Notes: generated by a model not told the origin, from the letters alone. DNA of 64,000 nt from Endozoicomonas montiporae CL-33 (GCF_001583435.1 NZ_CP013251.1:5221215-5285214); one strand, 5' to 3'; positions 9,150 through 17,670 are shown, counted from the stretch's first letter. Numbers and translations are program-made.

Positions 9150-10258
9150 ACTCATGTTACGCACCCCTTCATCGACTGAAGTTTCTGGAACGATGATTTC
9201 AATGCAGTAAGATAGAGCTTTGCCCGCAACTCAAAATGGTTTAAATCAAGCTTATTAGCCAGAACCTCGAGACGAAATGCCGAATATATCGACATAAACA
9301 GATGATTACTCTGCGTCAAAACTGTATAAGTCGGTGACTTGGCCATTGATGCATTAGATTTGAGTGTTTTATGGAAGACTTCAACTTTCCACCGTTTTTT
9401 GTAGATCGCCTTCAAAGCCTCTGCGTCACACTCAAGATCACTGCATATCAGATAGAGAATGCCCTTACTGCCATCTTTGTTTGTAAAGACCTGCCGGAAC
9501 AGCAGAACGGGGAAGTCCACGCCTGCAATCCAGCCTTTGATGGGCTTTTCTTCTGAGAAATCAATGGAATCTATGCGCTGTGAGCGCCCCTGACTTTTAT
9601 CTTCCTCACTCAGCGAAACCTTCCGGTTTGACTTGCTGGCCATGACAAAATGCTTATCGCATTTGTGTCGTATATACAGCATGTTGTCGTTAGAACAGAA
9701 CCAGCTATCTGCCAGCACGTAACGAAATTTGAGCTGATTATCACAACAAACTTTCAGCATCTCCCGAAAGTCTTCGTTCTTGGTGGGTTCAGCCTTGCGT
9801 TTAACTTTTTTAGTTTTTACGTCGGAGTATTGAATAGGCTTCTCGATAAGCTTGTAGGCGACGGGAATAGAGATATCACCGACATGGTAAACAAAGTTGA
9901 GAAGGTTGATACCTTTTACCGAACGACCAAAGGTGTGATCGAAGTGCCATGCAATCAGGTCGTTCTCATCAGTGTAGAGTTTCTCCTGAATAGTGTCGTC
10001 GGCAATAAGTACTCCATCATCGCGCTCTTCCTGACGCACAACGGCTTTAACATGGTGCCAAAGAGTCTTACTGTCGAAGTGATTACGGGACAGAAGGCGT
10101 GTTACCTGATCATGGCTGTATGCGCCGTCCAGCAAAGATGACAGCTGTGTAGCTGTCGTTTTGCCGAATGAGGACAGCAGGTAATCGCTATACAGCTCAA
10201 ACAGCTCTGTGTTCATGCTCTAAAGCATGGCAGATTTTTCTGGGTGCGTAACATGAGT
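9150..10258 (-). mobile_element. Complete insertion sequence, 1109 bp, IS4/IS701-like
   Basis: Perfect 17-bp terminal inverted repeats (ACTCATGTTACGCACCC at 9150-9166; complement at 10242-10258) bound a single transposase gene. The element is flanked by a 5-bp direct repeat AAATA at 9145-9149 and 10259-10263, the expected target-site duplication. The left repeat lies inside the last codons of the transposase. Intact ends, an intact frame and a clean duplication indicate a fairly recent insertion. The family label rests on the transposase motifs only. Confidence 0.88.
9152..10216 (-). CDS. Transposase, DDE type (IS4/IS701-like)
   Basis: This 354-aa transposase has an N-terminal helical DNA-binding part. 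Its catalytic core contains a first Asp in LIADDTIQEK (about residue 73), a second Asp in VLADSWF (about 168), and a C-terminal YKKRWKVEVFHKTLKSN segment that carries the catalytic Glu in the YREK-like helix. The frame is complete with an ATG at 10216. The stop codon lies at the very edge of the element, so the last residues (GCVT) are encoded by the inverted repeat. No frameshift is seen, so it may be active. Confidence 0.9.
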   Translation of the reverse strand: MNTELFELYSDYLLSSFGKTTATQLSSLLDGAYSHDQVTRLLSRNHFDSKTLWHHVKAVVRQEERDDGVLIADDTIQEKLYTDENDLIAWHFDHTFGRSVKGINLLNFVYHVGDISIPVAYKLIEKPIQYSDVKTKKVKRKAEPTKNEDFREMLKVCCDNQLKFRYVLADSWFCSNDNMLYIRHKCDKHFVMASKSNRKVSLSEEDKSQGRSQRIDSIDFSEEKPIKGWIAGVDFPVLLFRQVFTNKDGSKGILYLICSDLECDAEALKAIYKKRWKVEVFHKTLKSNASMAKSPTYTVLTQSNHLFMSIYSAFRLEVLANKLDLNHFELRAKLYLTALKSSFQKLQSMKGCVT

Positions 10259-10273
10259 AAATAAGAATTTGCA

Positions 10274-12589
10274 TCATTCGTCACCCAGTGAAATAGCAGG
10301 TGCCCAATTTAACCACTGAGAGTCTGCTTCTTTTGCCATCTTAAATTGATGGTTTGCCGACACAGGCTCTCCGACTTCCGGAGTGGCAAACGCTATACCG
10401 CCAGCCAGCAGTGCTTCCAGTGATTCTGTACGTATTTTGGCACCACTGAACAGGCCAAATTTCACATCCACACCACTGGCATTCCAGAAACGACTTTTTT
10501 CAGTGACCAGCGACGTATAACGGTCTTCAATATTAATAAAAATCAGGACGTGGCTCGCAGGGTCTGCCAGACGATAGCCTGTTACTTTGCCCACCGGGAT
10601 TTCCCGGTAATACACCGGATTACCGCGGCGAATGGAGCCCAGCTGATCACTCACCAGTTGCAGCCGCAGACCGGTGTTAAGAGGCTTGTCATCCGGTACG
10701 GTCATTTCAACGGTAAAAACCATTTTCGCCACAGCGTCTTTTCTGTTTGCAGGCTGTACCTCGATGTATTGTCCGGTTACCAGTGTTTCCAGATTAGCTG
10801 AATTAGCCAGCCCCAGTCTCGGCCTGACCAGCCAGAAACGGCTGCCTTTCTGAGCCACCCATTCGGCGCTGTCCTTCAAAAGGGTGGTTGCCTCAATATG
10901 TCCTTTCTCTTTATTGAGCTTTAGCCCGGTCAGTTGCCCTACAACCAACCCCTTATATTTCACTTTGGTGCCCACCTGTAACCCTTCAGCGGTTTCAAAG
11001 ATCAACGTAATTTTCTGACCGGTCTGGTGCGCCTGATCAACACTGTTGAACAAAACAAAACCGGTACCGTTTTTCACTGTGTTTGATGTTTTGTCCGGCG
11101 TATCAAAAGCGATGCCTCCTGCCAGCATGGAATTAAGTGTTCCGACTTTGATGCTGAACCCCTGTAACCCACCCTGCAATGTAATGCCACTGACATTCCA
11201 GAACCGGCTACTGCTGTTAATAAGGTGCTGATAAGCAGGGTCGATGAGTACTTTTACAAGAACACCGTCGTCAGACAGTTCATGGCTCTGAACAGAGCCC
11301 ACCTGCATTTTCCGGAAAAGCACCGGACTGCCATGACTGATACCAGCCAGTGAGTCAGCACGGAGATTCAGGTGCAAGCCGGGGGCAGAAGGCGATGCCG
11401 GGGGCTCATTGGCTAATCCTTTAAAATGACGTTCCGGAGCCGCAGCCTTTATATCTTTGCTACTGACATCCATGTTGATATAGCGCCCGCTCAGCAATGT
11501 TTCCAGCCCGGAAACCCCATGCAGACCAATACTCGGTTTTACCAGCCAGAACCGCGCTCCCTTGACCATCAGGTTGACGGCATCGGGTCTTACAACAGCA
11601 TTGGCAACAATACCTGAGTAGTCATCTTTTAATTCAGTGTCCTTAATTAACCCGACTTCCATACCATGAAACAGAATGCGCGTTTTTCCCTGCCCCAGGG
11701 CAACATCCAGCGGGAAATCAATTTCTACAGCAATGCCCGCTTCTGCTTCATCGTAATCCCGATACAATGGAAACACATCACCCTGATACGCTTCGGGAAA
11801 CTCCTGCTCCCACTCGGGGGTGTAGAGCGATACACCGCCCTGAATCATGGACGCGATGGACTGTGCCCGGACTTTCAGATTGGTCAAGCTGCCAGACAGT
11901 TCAATCCCTCCTGCATTCCAGAACCGGGTATTGCGCCGAACAAGGTGGGCAAACTGCGGCTTGATGAAGATCTCTACATCAACATACTGATCATCTGCAG
12001 ACAGGTCATAAGACGACACTTCACCAATTTTCAGACGACGATAATACACCGGGCTACCATTCTGAATGGAAGATAACTCCTTTGCCCTGAGTGTCAGGCT
12101 TAAACCGTTTTCCTGCTCTCCCAATGGAGGAGGCGATGACAGGGCAATAAACTTCTTGCGTTTAATGCCTGTATCCGCAGGCTGAAACGCAATGTAATTA
12201 CCAGACACCAGCGTATCCAGCCCCGATATACCCGCTACACTCACCTGCGGCTGAACCAGCCAGAAGCGACTGTTTTCAGTGAGGCTGTTTGACATACGAC
12301 GATCCATTTCCAGAGTCACATTAACGGATTTCAGATCCTCAGACATCGCCATGGCGGTAACCTTTCCCACCGCTATACCGTTTAACCGGACTTCTGTTTT
12401 GCCCTGTTTAATGCCCCTGCCATTCTGAAATTGCACATCAACCGTGACACCCGCCTCGCTGATAGCCTTCCACACCAGCCAGACCACAATGAACAAGGCC
12501 ACCACCGGCAATAACCAAACAGACGAAATATTTCCGCGCTTTTTAACCCTGGCCTCGGCAGGTTCCGGTGCAGAAGTGTTCTGATTCAT
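10274..12589 (-). CDS. MCE-domain intermembrane transport protein (PqiB/LetB-like), six MCE repeats
   Basis: This protein has one N-terminal transmembrane helix (VWLLPVVALFIVVWLVW) followed by six MCE modules, each recognisable by patterns such as GKTEVRLNGIAVGKV, GSPVYYRRLKIGEV and GNPVYYREIPVGKV. E. coli PqiB has three and LetB (YebT) seven, so this is an intermediate form. MCE proteins build tunnels that carry lipids across the periplasm between inner and outer membrane. The frame opens with a GTG at 12622, but the ATG at 12589 (MNQNTS) is preferred because it overlaps a preceding mini-ORF stop as ATGA. It is the third gene of the operon with two PqiA genes. No PqiC lipoprotein follows; the IS ends 15 bp after its stop codon. 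Confidence 0.9.
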   Translation of the reverse strand: MNQNTSAPEPAEARVKKRGNISSVWLLPVVALFIVVWLVWKAISEAGVTVDVQFQNGRGIKQGKTEVRLNGIAVGKVTAMAMSEDLKSVNVTLEMDRRMSNSLTENSRFWLVQPQVSVAGISGLDTLVSGNYIAFQPADTGIKRKKFIALSSPPPLGEQENGLSLTLRAKELSSIQNGSPVYYRRLKIGEVSSYDLSADDQYVDVEIFIKPQFAHLVRRNTRFWNAGGIELSGSLTNLKVRAQSIASMIQGGVSLYTPEWEQEFPEAYQGDVFPLYRDYDEAEAGIAVEIDFPLDVALGQGKTRILFHGMEVGLIKDTELKDDYSGIVANAVVRPDAVNLMVKGARFWLVKPSIGLHGVSGLETLLSGRYINMDVSSKDIKAAAPERHFKGLANEPPASPSAPGLHLNLRADSLAGISHGSPVLFRKMQVGSVQSHELSDDGVLVKVLIDPAYQHLINSSSRFWNVSGITLQGGLQGFSIKVGTLNSMLAGGIAFDTPDKTSNTVKNGTGFVLFNSVDQAHQTGQKITLIFETAEGLQVGTKVKYKGLVVGQLTGLKLNKEKGHIEATTLLKDSAEWVAQKGSRFWLVRPRLGLANSANLETLVTGQYIEVQPANRKDAVAKMVFTVEMTVPDDKPLNTGLRLQLVSDQLGSIRRGNPVYYREIPVGKVTGYRLADPASHVLIFINIEDRYTSLVTEKSRFWNASGVDVKFGLFSGAKIRTESLEALLAGGIAFATPEVGEPVSANHQFKMAKEADSQWLNWAPAISLGDE

Positions 12590-12660
12590 CGTTTCCCGCT
12601 CATTGTTTTTTTCATGACCCACTCGTTGTTTTTTTCATGACTCTCTCATTATTTTTTCAT
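12587..12660 (-). repeat. Three tandem ATG-A6/7 units forming chained mini-ORFs
   Basis: Between pqiA2 and the MCE gene, three near-copies of a 22-23-base unit beginning ATGAAAAAA occur, with ATGs at 12660, 12638 and 12615. The first encodes only MKK. The second encodes MKKTTSGS and its TGA overlaps the third ATG. The third encodes MKKTMSGKR and its TGA overlaps the MCE gene ATG at 12589. The first ATG itself overlaps the pqiA2 stop. Every junction except that from unit 1 to unit 2 is an ATGA overlap. Confidence 0.75.
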
Positions 12661-13319
12661 GGATAGTCTTCCAGCGGTTTGCCGGTGTCTGATTCCGCTC
12701 TCAATGCATCCCACAACAAGCGAGGATCAAACTGGATGGCTGCCAGCATGGTGGTCACCACCACACTGGCGAAAGCATAGGCCCCGGCACCGGCGGTCAC
12801 CGTGCCCAGTTGTCCGAATTTCACCAGCCCCACCAGCAGGGAAATAATAAAGATATCCAGCATTGACCAACGCCCTATCCAGACGATCATCCGGTATAGC
12901 ATTAATTGTCTGTGCAGAGCAGCACGGGGAAAGTGAACCGACAATAACAGCCACACCATGACCAGTAACTTCAGTATGGGCACCATTACACTGGCGATAA
13001 ACACCAGCAGCGCTATGGGAATCATGCCCTGTTGAACCAGCTCAATAACCCCGGAAATAATGGTTTGCGGCTGCCCTTCTTCAAACTTGCTGACGGTCAT
13101 CATGGGCAGTAGGTTGGCAGGAATGTACAACAGGGCGGCTGTCAGGGTAAGAGCCCAGCACCGTACAAGACTGTTCGGCTGTCGTTGATGCACAACGGCA
13201 CTGCAACGTGGACAGTTCGAGACCTGAACAGGGCACACTTTGTGACAGCTCAGACAAAGCTTTAGTCCGGCATCAGAGCCGCTACACCAATGTCTGCCAT
13301 TATCTGGTTCAGCGTTCAT
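12657..13319 (-). CDS. Paraquat-inducible protein A family, second half
   Basis: This is a PqiA-type integral membrane protein of about 220 aa. It begins with a zinc-ribbon-like cysteine set (CLSCHKVC and CPRC), followed by four membrane helices. In E. coli PqiA and LetA, two such modules are fused in one protein of about 420 aa; here they are separate genes. The ATG at 13319 follows GGAAGGTGG and overlaps the end of the upstream gene by 11 bp; the open frame up to 13418 is rejected as unusually long. It acts with the MCE protein downstream as the inner-membrane part of a lipid transporter, by analogy with PqiAB/LetAB. Confidence 0.88.
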   Translation of the reverse strand: MNAEPDNGRHWCSGSDAGLKLCLSCHKVCPVQVSNCPRCSAVVHQRQPNSLVRCWALTLTAALLYIPANLLPMMTVSKFEEGQPQTIISGVIELVQQGMIPIALLVFIASVMVPILKLLVMVWLLLSVHFPRAALHRQLMLYRMIVWIGRWSMLDIFIISLLVGLVKFGQLGTVTAGAGAYAFASVVVTTMLAAIQFDPRLLWDALRAESDTGKPLEDYP

Positions 13320-14010
13320 AACCACCTTCCAGCTGTTCCCATACTTCCTGCTCATCCATACAAATACTGATGCCCAGTTCCGCTGCCATGAGCCCGACAA
13401 AACATAGCAGCCCGGCACCGGGATGAACGATGGCCATATCAGCCAGCTTTATCACCGCCACCAGAACCCCCAGCAGATAGATTTCAACCATTCCCCACTC
13501 GCCCAGCTGCAGGTAACGACGAAACAGGAGCCCGGCCAGCGGTCGCTGTTTTTTCAGAAGCTGTTTTTTCAAAAAGAGGGCACCCATAACAAAAAGCAAA
13601 ATCAGTAAGCGAATACCCGGCACCAGAATGGCCAGCGAAAACACCAGCAATGCCACCCCCTGCAGGTCTTCCTGATAAAGGGTAACCACTCCATCCCAGA
13701 TGGTGCTGGCTTCCTGATGGTCCAGAATTTCCATCTGCAAAACCGGAAAAATATTGGCGGGAAGGAAAAGGAGTAAGCCAGTTATGACCCATGACAATGT
13801 TTTTATCAGTCCATCTGGGTGATACTCACGTAAATTTCGGTTACATCTTGGACAACAGATGATCAGTTTGCGTGTAGGGTTCGGGTAAGCCACCTCCCTG
13901 ATCACAAGGTCACAATCGGGACAAAGCGTTATGTTGCTATCCACCGGATGAGCATGATGATGGTCCTGACTGGCTGTGTCAGCGGGTTGGTGTAAAGAAT
14001 CTGCCTTCAT
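13309..14010 (-). CDS. Paraquat-inducible protein A family, first half
   Basis: This PqiA-type membrane protein of about 233 aa has a His-rich N-terminus (QDHHHAH) and a zinc-ribbon motif pair (CPDC and CPRC), followed by four transmembrane segments. The ATG at 14010 (MKADSL) is chosen over an upstream TTG at 14040. It is the first gene of the operon pqiA1-pqiA2-MCE. Its partner downstream supplies the second module that is fused in E. coli PqiA/LetA. The likely role is in inner-membrane coupling of phospholipid traffic through the MCE tunnel; direction of transport is not known from sequence. Confidence 0.87.
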   Translation of the reverse strand: MKADSLHQPADTASQDHHHAHPVDSNITLCPDCDLVIREVAYPNPTRKLIICCPRCNRNLREYHPDGLIKTLSWVITGLLLFLPANIFPVLQMEILDHQEASTIWDGVVTLYQEDLQGVALLVFSLAILVPGIRLLILLFVMGALFLKKQLLKKQRPLAGLLFRRYLQLGEWGMVEIYLLGVLVAVIKLADMAIVHPGAGLLCFVGLMAAELGISICMDEQEVWEQLEGGYER

Positions 14011-14320
14011 TGTTTCATCATTTGTGCCGTATAATCGCAATTCGCTGAAGTTCTGCTTCTGTCACCCTAATGTATCGGCAGAAACAGCAAGCGCCCGATC
14101 TATAGCTGCAGCTACACTTCCTGTGAAATTTCTCTCGCAGACAATGAGCAAAGCCTCATGTTCTGCATTGCTATGGCTCTGGCGCTGAAGTACTCCGCCC
14201 CAGGCTATGATAGTCGCTTTTTTACCAGTGACTGCCATCATGGCCAGGAGCTTGACTGACACTGACAATCGGTCACTTTCCGCGGTACGGAGCGATTTAT
14301 CCAAAGAAAGAGGTTTTTAT
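14011..14320. other. Divergent promoter region pqiA1 / deoR
   Basis: This 310-bp stretch separates the operon starting at 14010 from the regulator starting at 14321, so it should contain both promoters. I see no clear palindromic operator. An 80-aa minus-strand frame (14062-14304) is open here, encoding a peptide with no recognised motif; it could be a small gene or chance. The regulator's ribosome site AAAGAGG lies just before 14321. Confidence 0.4.
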
Positions 14321-15079
14321 ATGCTTCCCGTCGAGCGTCGCGAACACATCCTGGCTTATGTTGAAGAAAAGGGCTGCGCCAACATAGAAGAAATGGCCTC
14401 GAAGTTTGACGTCTCACAAATGACCATCCGCCGAGACATCCGAACTCTTGAGCAGGAAGACAAACTGCGTGTGACCTACGGTGGTGCGGTGTCCAAAAGC
14501 TTTTTGATGGAAGATATTCCATACGAAAAGAAAAATGCCGTGAACATCGAAGAGAAGAAGTCCATTGCATCTGAAGCCTTCAAACACATCCGTGAAGGTC
14601 AGATCGTGCTGCTGGACGCAGGCACTTCCACCATGGCTCTGGCAAAAATGCTGATGCGCATGCGTGTGACTGTGATCACTCCGGATCTGAAGATTGCCCT
14701 GCAACTGTCCGACTCCACCACTGCCAAGGTATACACCACCGGTGGTCTGGTCAGCTCTATCACCAAGGCACACACCGATGTGGCAGCCCTGAGCTTCCTG
14801 GACAGCATCAACGCCGACGTTGTATTCCTGGCCACCAACAGCTGGAGTCTGGAACACGGTGTGACCACCGCTTCTACCGACCACTACTACATCCGTCGCA
14901 AGATGCTGGAACGTGCTAACCGCAAGATTCTGCTGGCTGACTCCAGCAAGTACGGTGCTTCCAGCATGAAGACTATTTGCCAGCTGGATGAACTGGACAC
15001 GATTATCACCGATGCTCGTTTCCACGATGAAAACATTGCAGCCATCGAAGAAGCTGGCGGCCAGCTGATTCGTGCCTGA
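14321..15079 (+). CDS. DeoR family transcriptional regulator
   Basis: This 253-aa regulator has a DeoR-type N-terminal helix-turn-helix (about residues 20-45; EMASKFDVSQMTIRRDIRTLE). A C-terminal DeoRC sensor domain of the sugar-phosphate-binding ISOCOT fold follows, with the DAGTSTMALA and TTGGLV motifs. The ATG at 14321 is supported by AAAGAGG upstream and gives the normal family length. DeoR proteins usually repress neighbouring sugar catabolism genes and respond to a phosphorylated sugar. Downstream lie the PdxA2-type dehydrogenase and KpsF-type isomerase genes, beyond the small zinc-finger gene on the other strand, which makes them likely targets. Confidence 0.9.
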   Translation: MLPVERREHILAYVEEKGCANIEEMASKFDVSQMTIRRDIRTLEQEDKLRVTYGGAVSKSFLMEDIPYEKKNAVNIEEKKSIASEAFKHIREGQIVLLDAGTSTMALAKMLMRMRVTVITPDLKIALQLSDSTTAKVYTTGGLVSSITKAHTDVAALSFLDSINADVVFLATNSWSLEHGVTTASTDHYYIRRKMLERANRKILLADSSKYGASSMKTICQLDELDTIITDARFHDENIAAIEEAGGQLIRA

Positions 15080-15088
15080 TTGTTGAAG

Positions 15089-15125
15089 AGAAAACCACTC
15101 GTCTGTATTGGTCGGGTGGTTTTCT
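15089..15125 (+). terminator. Rho-independent terminator after deoR
   Basis: A hairpin with arms GAAAACCACTC and GGGTGGTTTTC about 15 bases apart follows the stop codon by about ten bases. The right arm itself supplies a T-run (TTTT). It should end transcription of the regulator gene. Confidence 0.7.
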
Positions 15126-15130
15126 GCCTT

Positions 15131-15190
15131 TTCGGCGCTATCTGTTTAGGCGCTATCTGTTTAGGCGCTATCTGATTCAGCGCTATCTGA
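15131..15190. repeat. 15-bp tandem repeat, four copies, overlapping a stop codon
   Basis: Four successive 15-base units end in GCGCTATCTG: two identical TTTAGGCGCTATCTG copies are flanked by one diverged copy on each side. The last unit contains the stop codon of the zinc-finger gene (TAG, 15183-15185 on the minus strand), so copy-number change would fall downstream of or at its C-terminus. Confidence 0.85.
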
Positions 15191-15455
15191 GCTGGCTGTC
15201 CTTACTGCCACGACGATTAAACAAGTCGTTTAACTGCTGTTCCTGATCCCGTTCTTCCTGACACCGAACACATAACCGCACGCCCGGAAAAATACGGCGA
15301 CGCTCCTCAGATATCGGCTCTCCACATTCATCACACTCTGTTGCGCTTTCACTGTTTGAGTCCGGCAAACGGGAACGAATCTGATCAACCGCATCGCTCA
15401 CCGTATCGTCAATCTGATCCTGAACGGCTCCGTCTTTTGCAAATCCTCCGGCCAT
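15183..15455 (-). CDS. DksA/TraR-type C4 zinc-finger protein
   Basis: This is a 90-aa protein like E. coli YbiI. A C4 zinc finger (CDEC ... CVRC) occupies about residues 42-65, and a helical acidic/Gln-rich region follows. The start at ATG 15455 is preceded by AAAGGTAGTGG; the frame open to 15602 is rejected because it overlaps the divergent pdxA start and lacks family similarity. TraR/DksA-like short proteins can bind the RNA polymerase secondary channel, though many of this size have no proven role. It is monocistronic and divergent from the pdxA-type gene. Confidence 0.85.
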   Translation of the reverse strand: MAGGFAKDGAVQDQIDDTVSDAVDQIRSRLPDSNSESATECDECGEPISEERRRIFPGVRLCVRCQEERDQEQQLNDLFNRRGSKDSQLR

Positions 15456-15555
15456 GACCACTACCTTTAAAAATGACTTTATTTGTAATTGGTAGCATAG
15501 GTCAGAGCAGCCAAGACTAAACTGTAGACCGACTCCTCTGCCCTGATGACTCAAA

Positions 15556-16560
15556 ATGATGAAACCTGTGGTTTGCGTGCCAATGGGAGACCCTGCCGGC
15601 ATTGGTCCTGAAATTACTGTTCAGTCAGTGACTGAATCCGATGTGCTCGATGGTTGCCGTATTATTGTTACCGGAACCGAAGCCTGCCTGAAGCGAGCGG
15701 CTGAGATCTGTCAGACCCAACTGTCTTTCAACCTTTGCAGACAGGTAACGGATATGACCGATGAGGCGCTCACGTTAAATCTGCTGCCAGTACACTGCCC
15801 GTCACTGCATGACACCACCTTTGGAACCGTTAGCCGTTCTGCAGGAGAAACGGCTTATCAATGCATAAAAGTAGCCACCGAACTGGCACTGCAAGGCCAT
15901 GTTGATGCTCTGGCCACCACGCCCATCAATAAAGAGTCGCTGAAAGCGGCTGGCATTTCACACATAGGCCACACCGAAATACTGGCCGATCTGACCGACT
16001 GCCCCAACCCTCTGACCCTGTTTCAGGTAAATACGTTAAAGGTCTTTTTTCTTTCACGCCATATGTCGTTAAAAGCAGCATGCGACTACATTACCGACCG
16101 TCGTCTTATTGATTGTTCGCAACAAGCCATTAAGGCGCTTCAGCAACTCGGCGTACAGAACCCACGATTAGCCATTGCCGCATTAAACCCTCACGGTGGA
16201 GAACAGGGATTATTTGGCAGTGAGGAAATAATGGCGATCAAGCCCGCCGTTCAGCAACTTCAGAAGGACGGCTTTAATGTATTTGGCCCATTGCCTGCCG
16301 ATTCGGTTTTTCATCAAGCCTTGCAGGGGCGTTACGACGCCGTTCTGTCCCTTTATCACGATCAGGGTCATATCGCGACCAAAATGGTGGATTTTGAGAA
16401 AACCATTTCAATCACCTGCGGACTGCCTTTTTTACGCACCTCGGTCGATCACGGAACCGCGTTTGATATTGCAGGACAAGGCATAGCAAGCCCTGTCAGC
16501 ATGATTGAAGCCATCAAACTGGCGGCAAAATATGCCCGGGAAATGAAAACATTATGTTGA
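15556..16560 (+). CDS. pdxA2: 4-hydroxythreonine-4-phosphate dehydrogenase family, PdxA2-type
   Basis: This 334-aa member of the PdxA family has the MGDPAGIGPEI start, metal ligands including His139 in SHIGHTE, YHDQGH, and the TSVDHGTAFDIAGQG block. The segment after YHDQGH reads HIATKMVDFEKTISIT, which resembles the PdxA2 branch rather than the vitamin B6 enzyme, where I recall LPVLKYQGFGRGVNIT. PdxA2 proteins oxidise 4-phospho-D-threonate or 4-phospho-D-erythronate in sugar-acid catabolism. The DeoR gene upstream supports a catabolic role, but the usual DUF1537 kinase is not in this window. The double-ATG start is at 15556. The branch assignment is from remembered motifs. Confidence 0.8.
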   Translation: MMKPVVCVPMGDPAGIGPEITVQSVTESDVLDGCRIIVTGTEACLKRAAEICQTQLSFNLCRQVTDMTDEALTLNLLPVHCPSLHDTTFGTVSRSAGETAYQCIKVATELALQGHVDALATTPINKESLKAAGISHIGHTEILADLTDCPNPLTLFQVNTLKVFFLSRHMSLKAACDYITDRRLIDCSQQAIKALQQLGVQNPRLAIAALNPHGGEQGLFGSEEIMAIKPAVQQLQKDGFNVFGPLPADSVFHQALQGRYDAVLSLYHDQGHIATKMVDFEKTISITCGLPFLRTSVDHGTAFDIAGQGIASPVSMIEAIKLAAKYAREMKTLC

Positions 16561-16674
16561 CGGTTATCAATAATCAGGTATTGATTGTGTGAGAGTATGA
16601 AAACAAATGAAGACATTAGTTCCGACAGATAAAAAGCCGGACAAAGAATGACGAAAGGATACAGGACGAGACTT

Positions 16675-17643
16675 ATGGCCATGAATAACAATGACACCAC
16701 GCTGCTGGAGAAAACAATGAGCGAAGGTATGAAAGCCAGTGTTGCCCGTCAGATTGAAGCCTTGCAACAACTTCAGGGACGCATTAACGGCGAATTTACT
16801 GAAGCCATACAACTCCTGACTGGCTGCCGTGGTCGTGTCATTATGCTGGGCATGAGCCAGTCTGGTCATATTGGTCGTAAAATTGCGGCCACTCTCTATA
16901 ACACGGGTCTGTCCTGTCACCTCATTAACCCTGCCGATGCCTGGCACGACAACCTGAGCATGGTCGGCAGTGGCGATATTATTATTATGCTGTCGTACAG
17001 TGGCATGACCGAAGAACTGGTCAGACTGTATCCGGCGATTAAACATCTGGGCAACAAAGTCATTGCCATCACCGGTGACCCGAAAGGCCCTGTTGCAGAA
17101 CAGGCCGATATTGTTCTGGATGCCAGTGTGACGGAAGATCTGGCGGATCAGGAACATGCGCCTACCACCTATACCACCGTTCTGCTGGCCATTGGCGACC
17201 TGCTGGCCGAAGCGTTGCACCGTTTTCAGGCAAGTGATCTGGAAGGCTTGAGAAAAGACCAGAAAATCACCTGGGTACGCAACATCATGAGTGCCGACAA
17301 CTATGGTCGCATTAAGCCTGACAGCAAGATCAGTGATGTCATGCAGGCCATGACGGCAACCGGCTCCAAAATCTGTCTGGTGATGGACGGTGAAGATCTG
17401 GCGGGTGTTATTACTGACGGAGATTTACGACGCGGGTTGTCTGGAGTAGACAGTTTAAGCGGCATGAGAGCCCGCAATATTATGAACGGCGCGCCTATCA
17501 GCATTAAGGAAGAAGCCAGCGCCAACGATGCCAAGGCATTGATGGACAAGAACAAGATCCGCGCACTGGTGGTACAGGACGCTCACAACCATGTGATTGG
17601 TGTAGTGACTATAGATGCCTGCCGGAAAGCTCTGGAGTCCTGA
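16675..17643 (+). CDS. kpsF: KpsF/GutQ-type sugar-phosphate isomerase (SIS + two CBS)
   Basis: This is a predicted D-arabinose 5-phosphate isomerase that interconverts ribulose 5-phosphate and arabinose 5-phosphate. A SIS domain occupies about residues 35-170 (GMSQSGHIGRKIAATLYNTG) and is followed by two CBS domains (about 200-320). An ATG at 16648 is also in frame; I prefer 16675 because AGGACGAG precedes it. The gene follows the PdxA2 gene by about 110 bp on the same strand. Arabinose 5-phosphate feeds Kdo synthesis, and the capsule enzymes KpsC/KpsS in this window use Kdo; alternatively the enzyme belongs to the sugar-acid pathway next to it. Both remain open. Confidence 0.88.
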   Translation: MAMNNNDTTLLEKTMSEGMKASVARQIEALQQLQGRINGEFTEAIQLLTGCRGRVIMLGMSQSGHIGRKIAATLYNTGLSCHLINPADAWHDNLSMVGSGDIIIMLSYSGMTEELVRLYPAIKHLGNKVIAITGDPKGPVAEQADIVLDASVTEDLADQEHAPTTYTTVLLAIGDLLAEALHRFQASDLEGLRKDQKITWVRNIMSADNYGRIKPDSKISDVMQAMTATGSKICLVMDGEDLAGVITDGDLRRGLSGVDSLSGMRARNIMNGAPISIKEEASANDAKALMDKNKIRALVVQDAHNHVIGVVTIDACRKALES

Positions 17644-17670
17644 TCAGGATAATCAAAAGGAGGAGAGAGA

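Noticed and set aside
14062..14304. 80-aa ORF on the minus strand as a gene
   Set aside because: No recognised motif or clear ribosome site, and it occupies the divergent promoter region between pqiA1 and deoR. It is mentioned only in the intergenic note.
15131..15190. CRISPR array
   Set aside because: The 15-bp units are contiguous without spacers, so this is a simple tandem repeat. No CRISPR-like pattern or cas gene is seen anywhere in the window.
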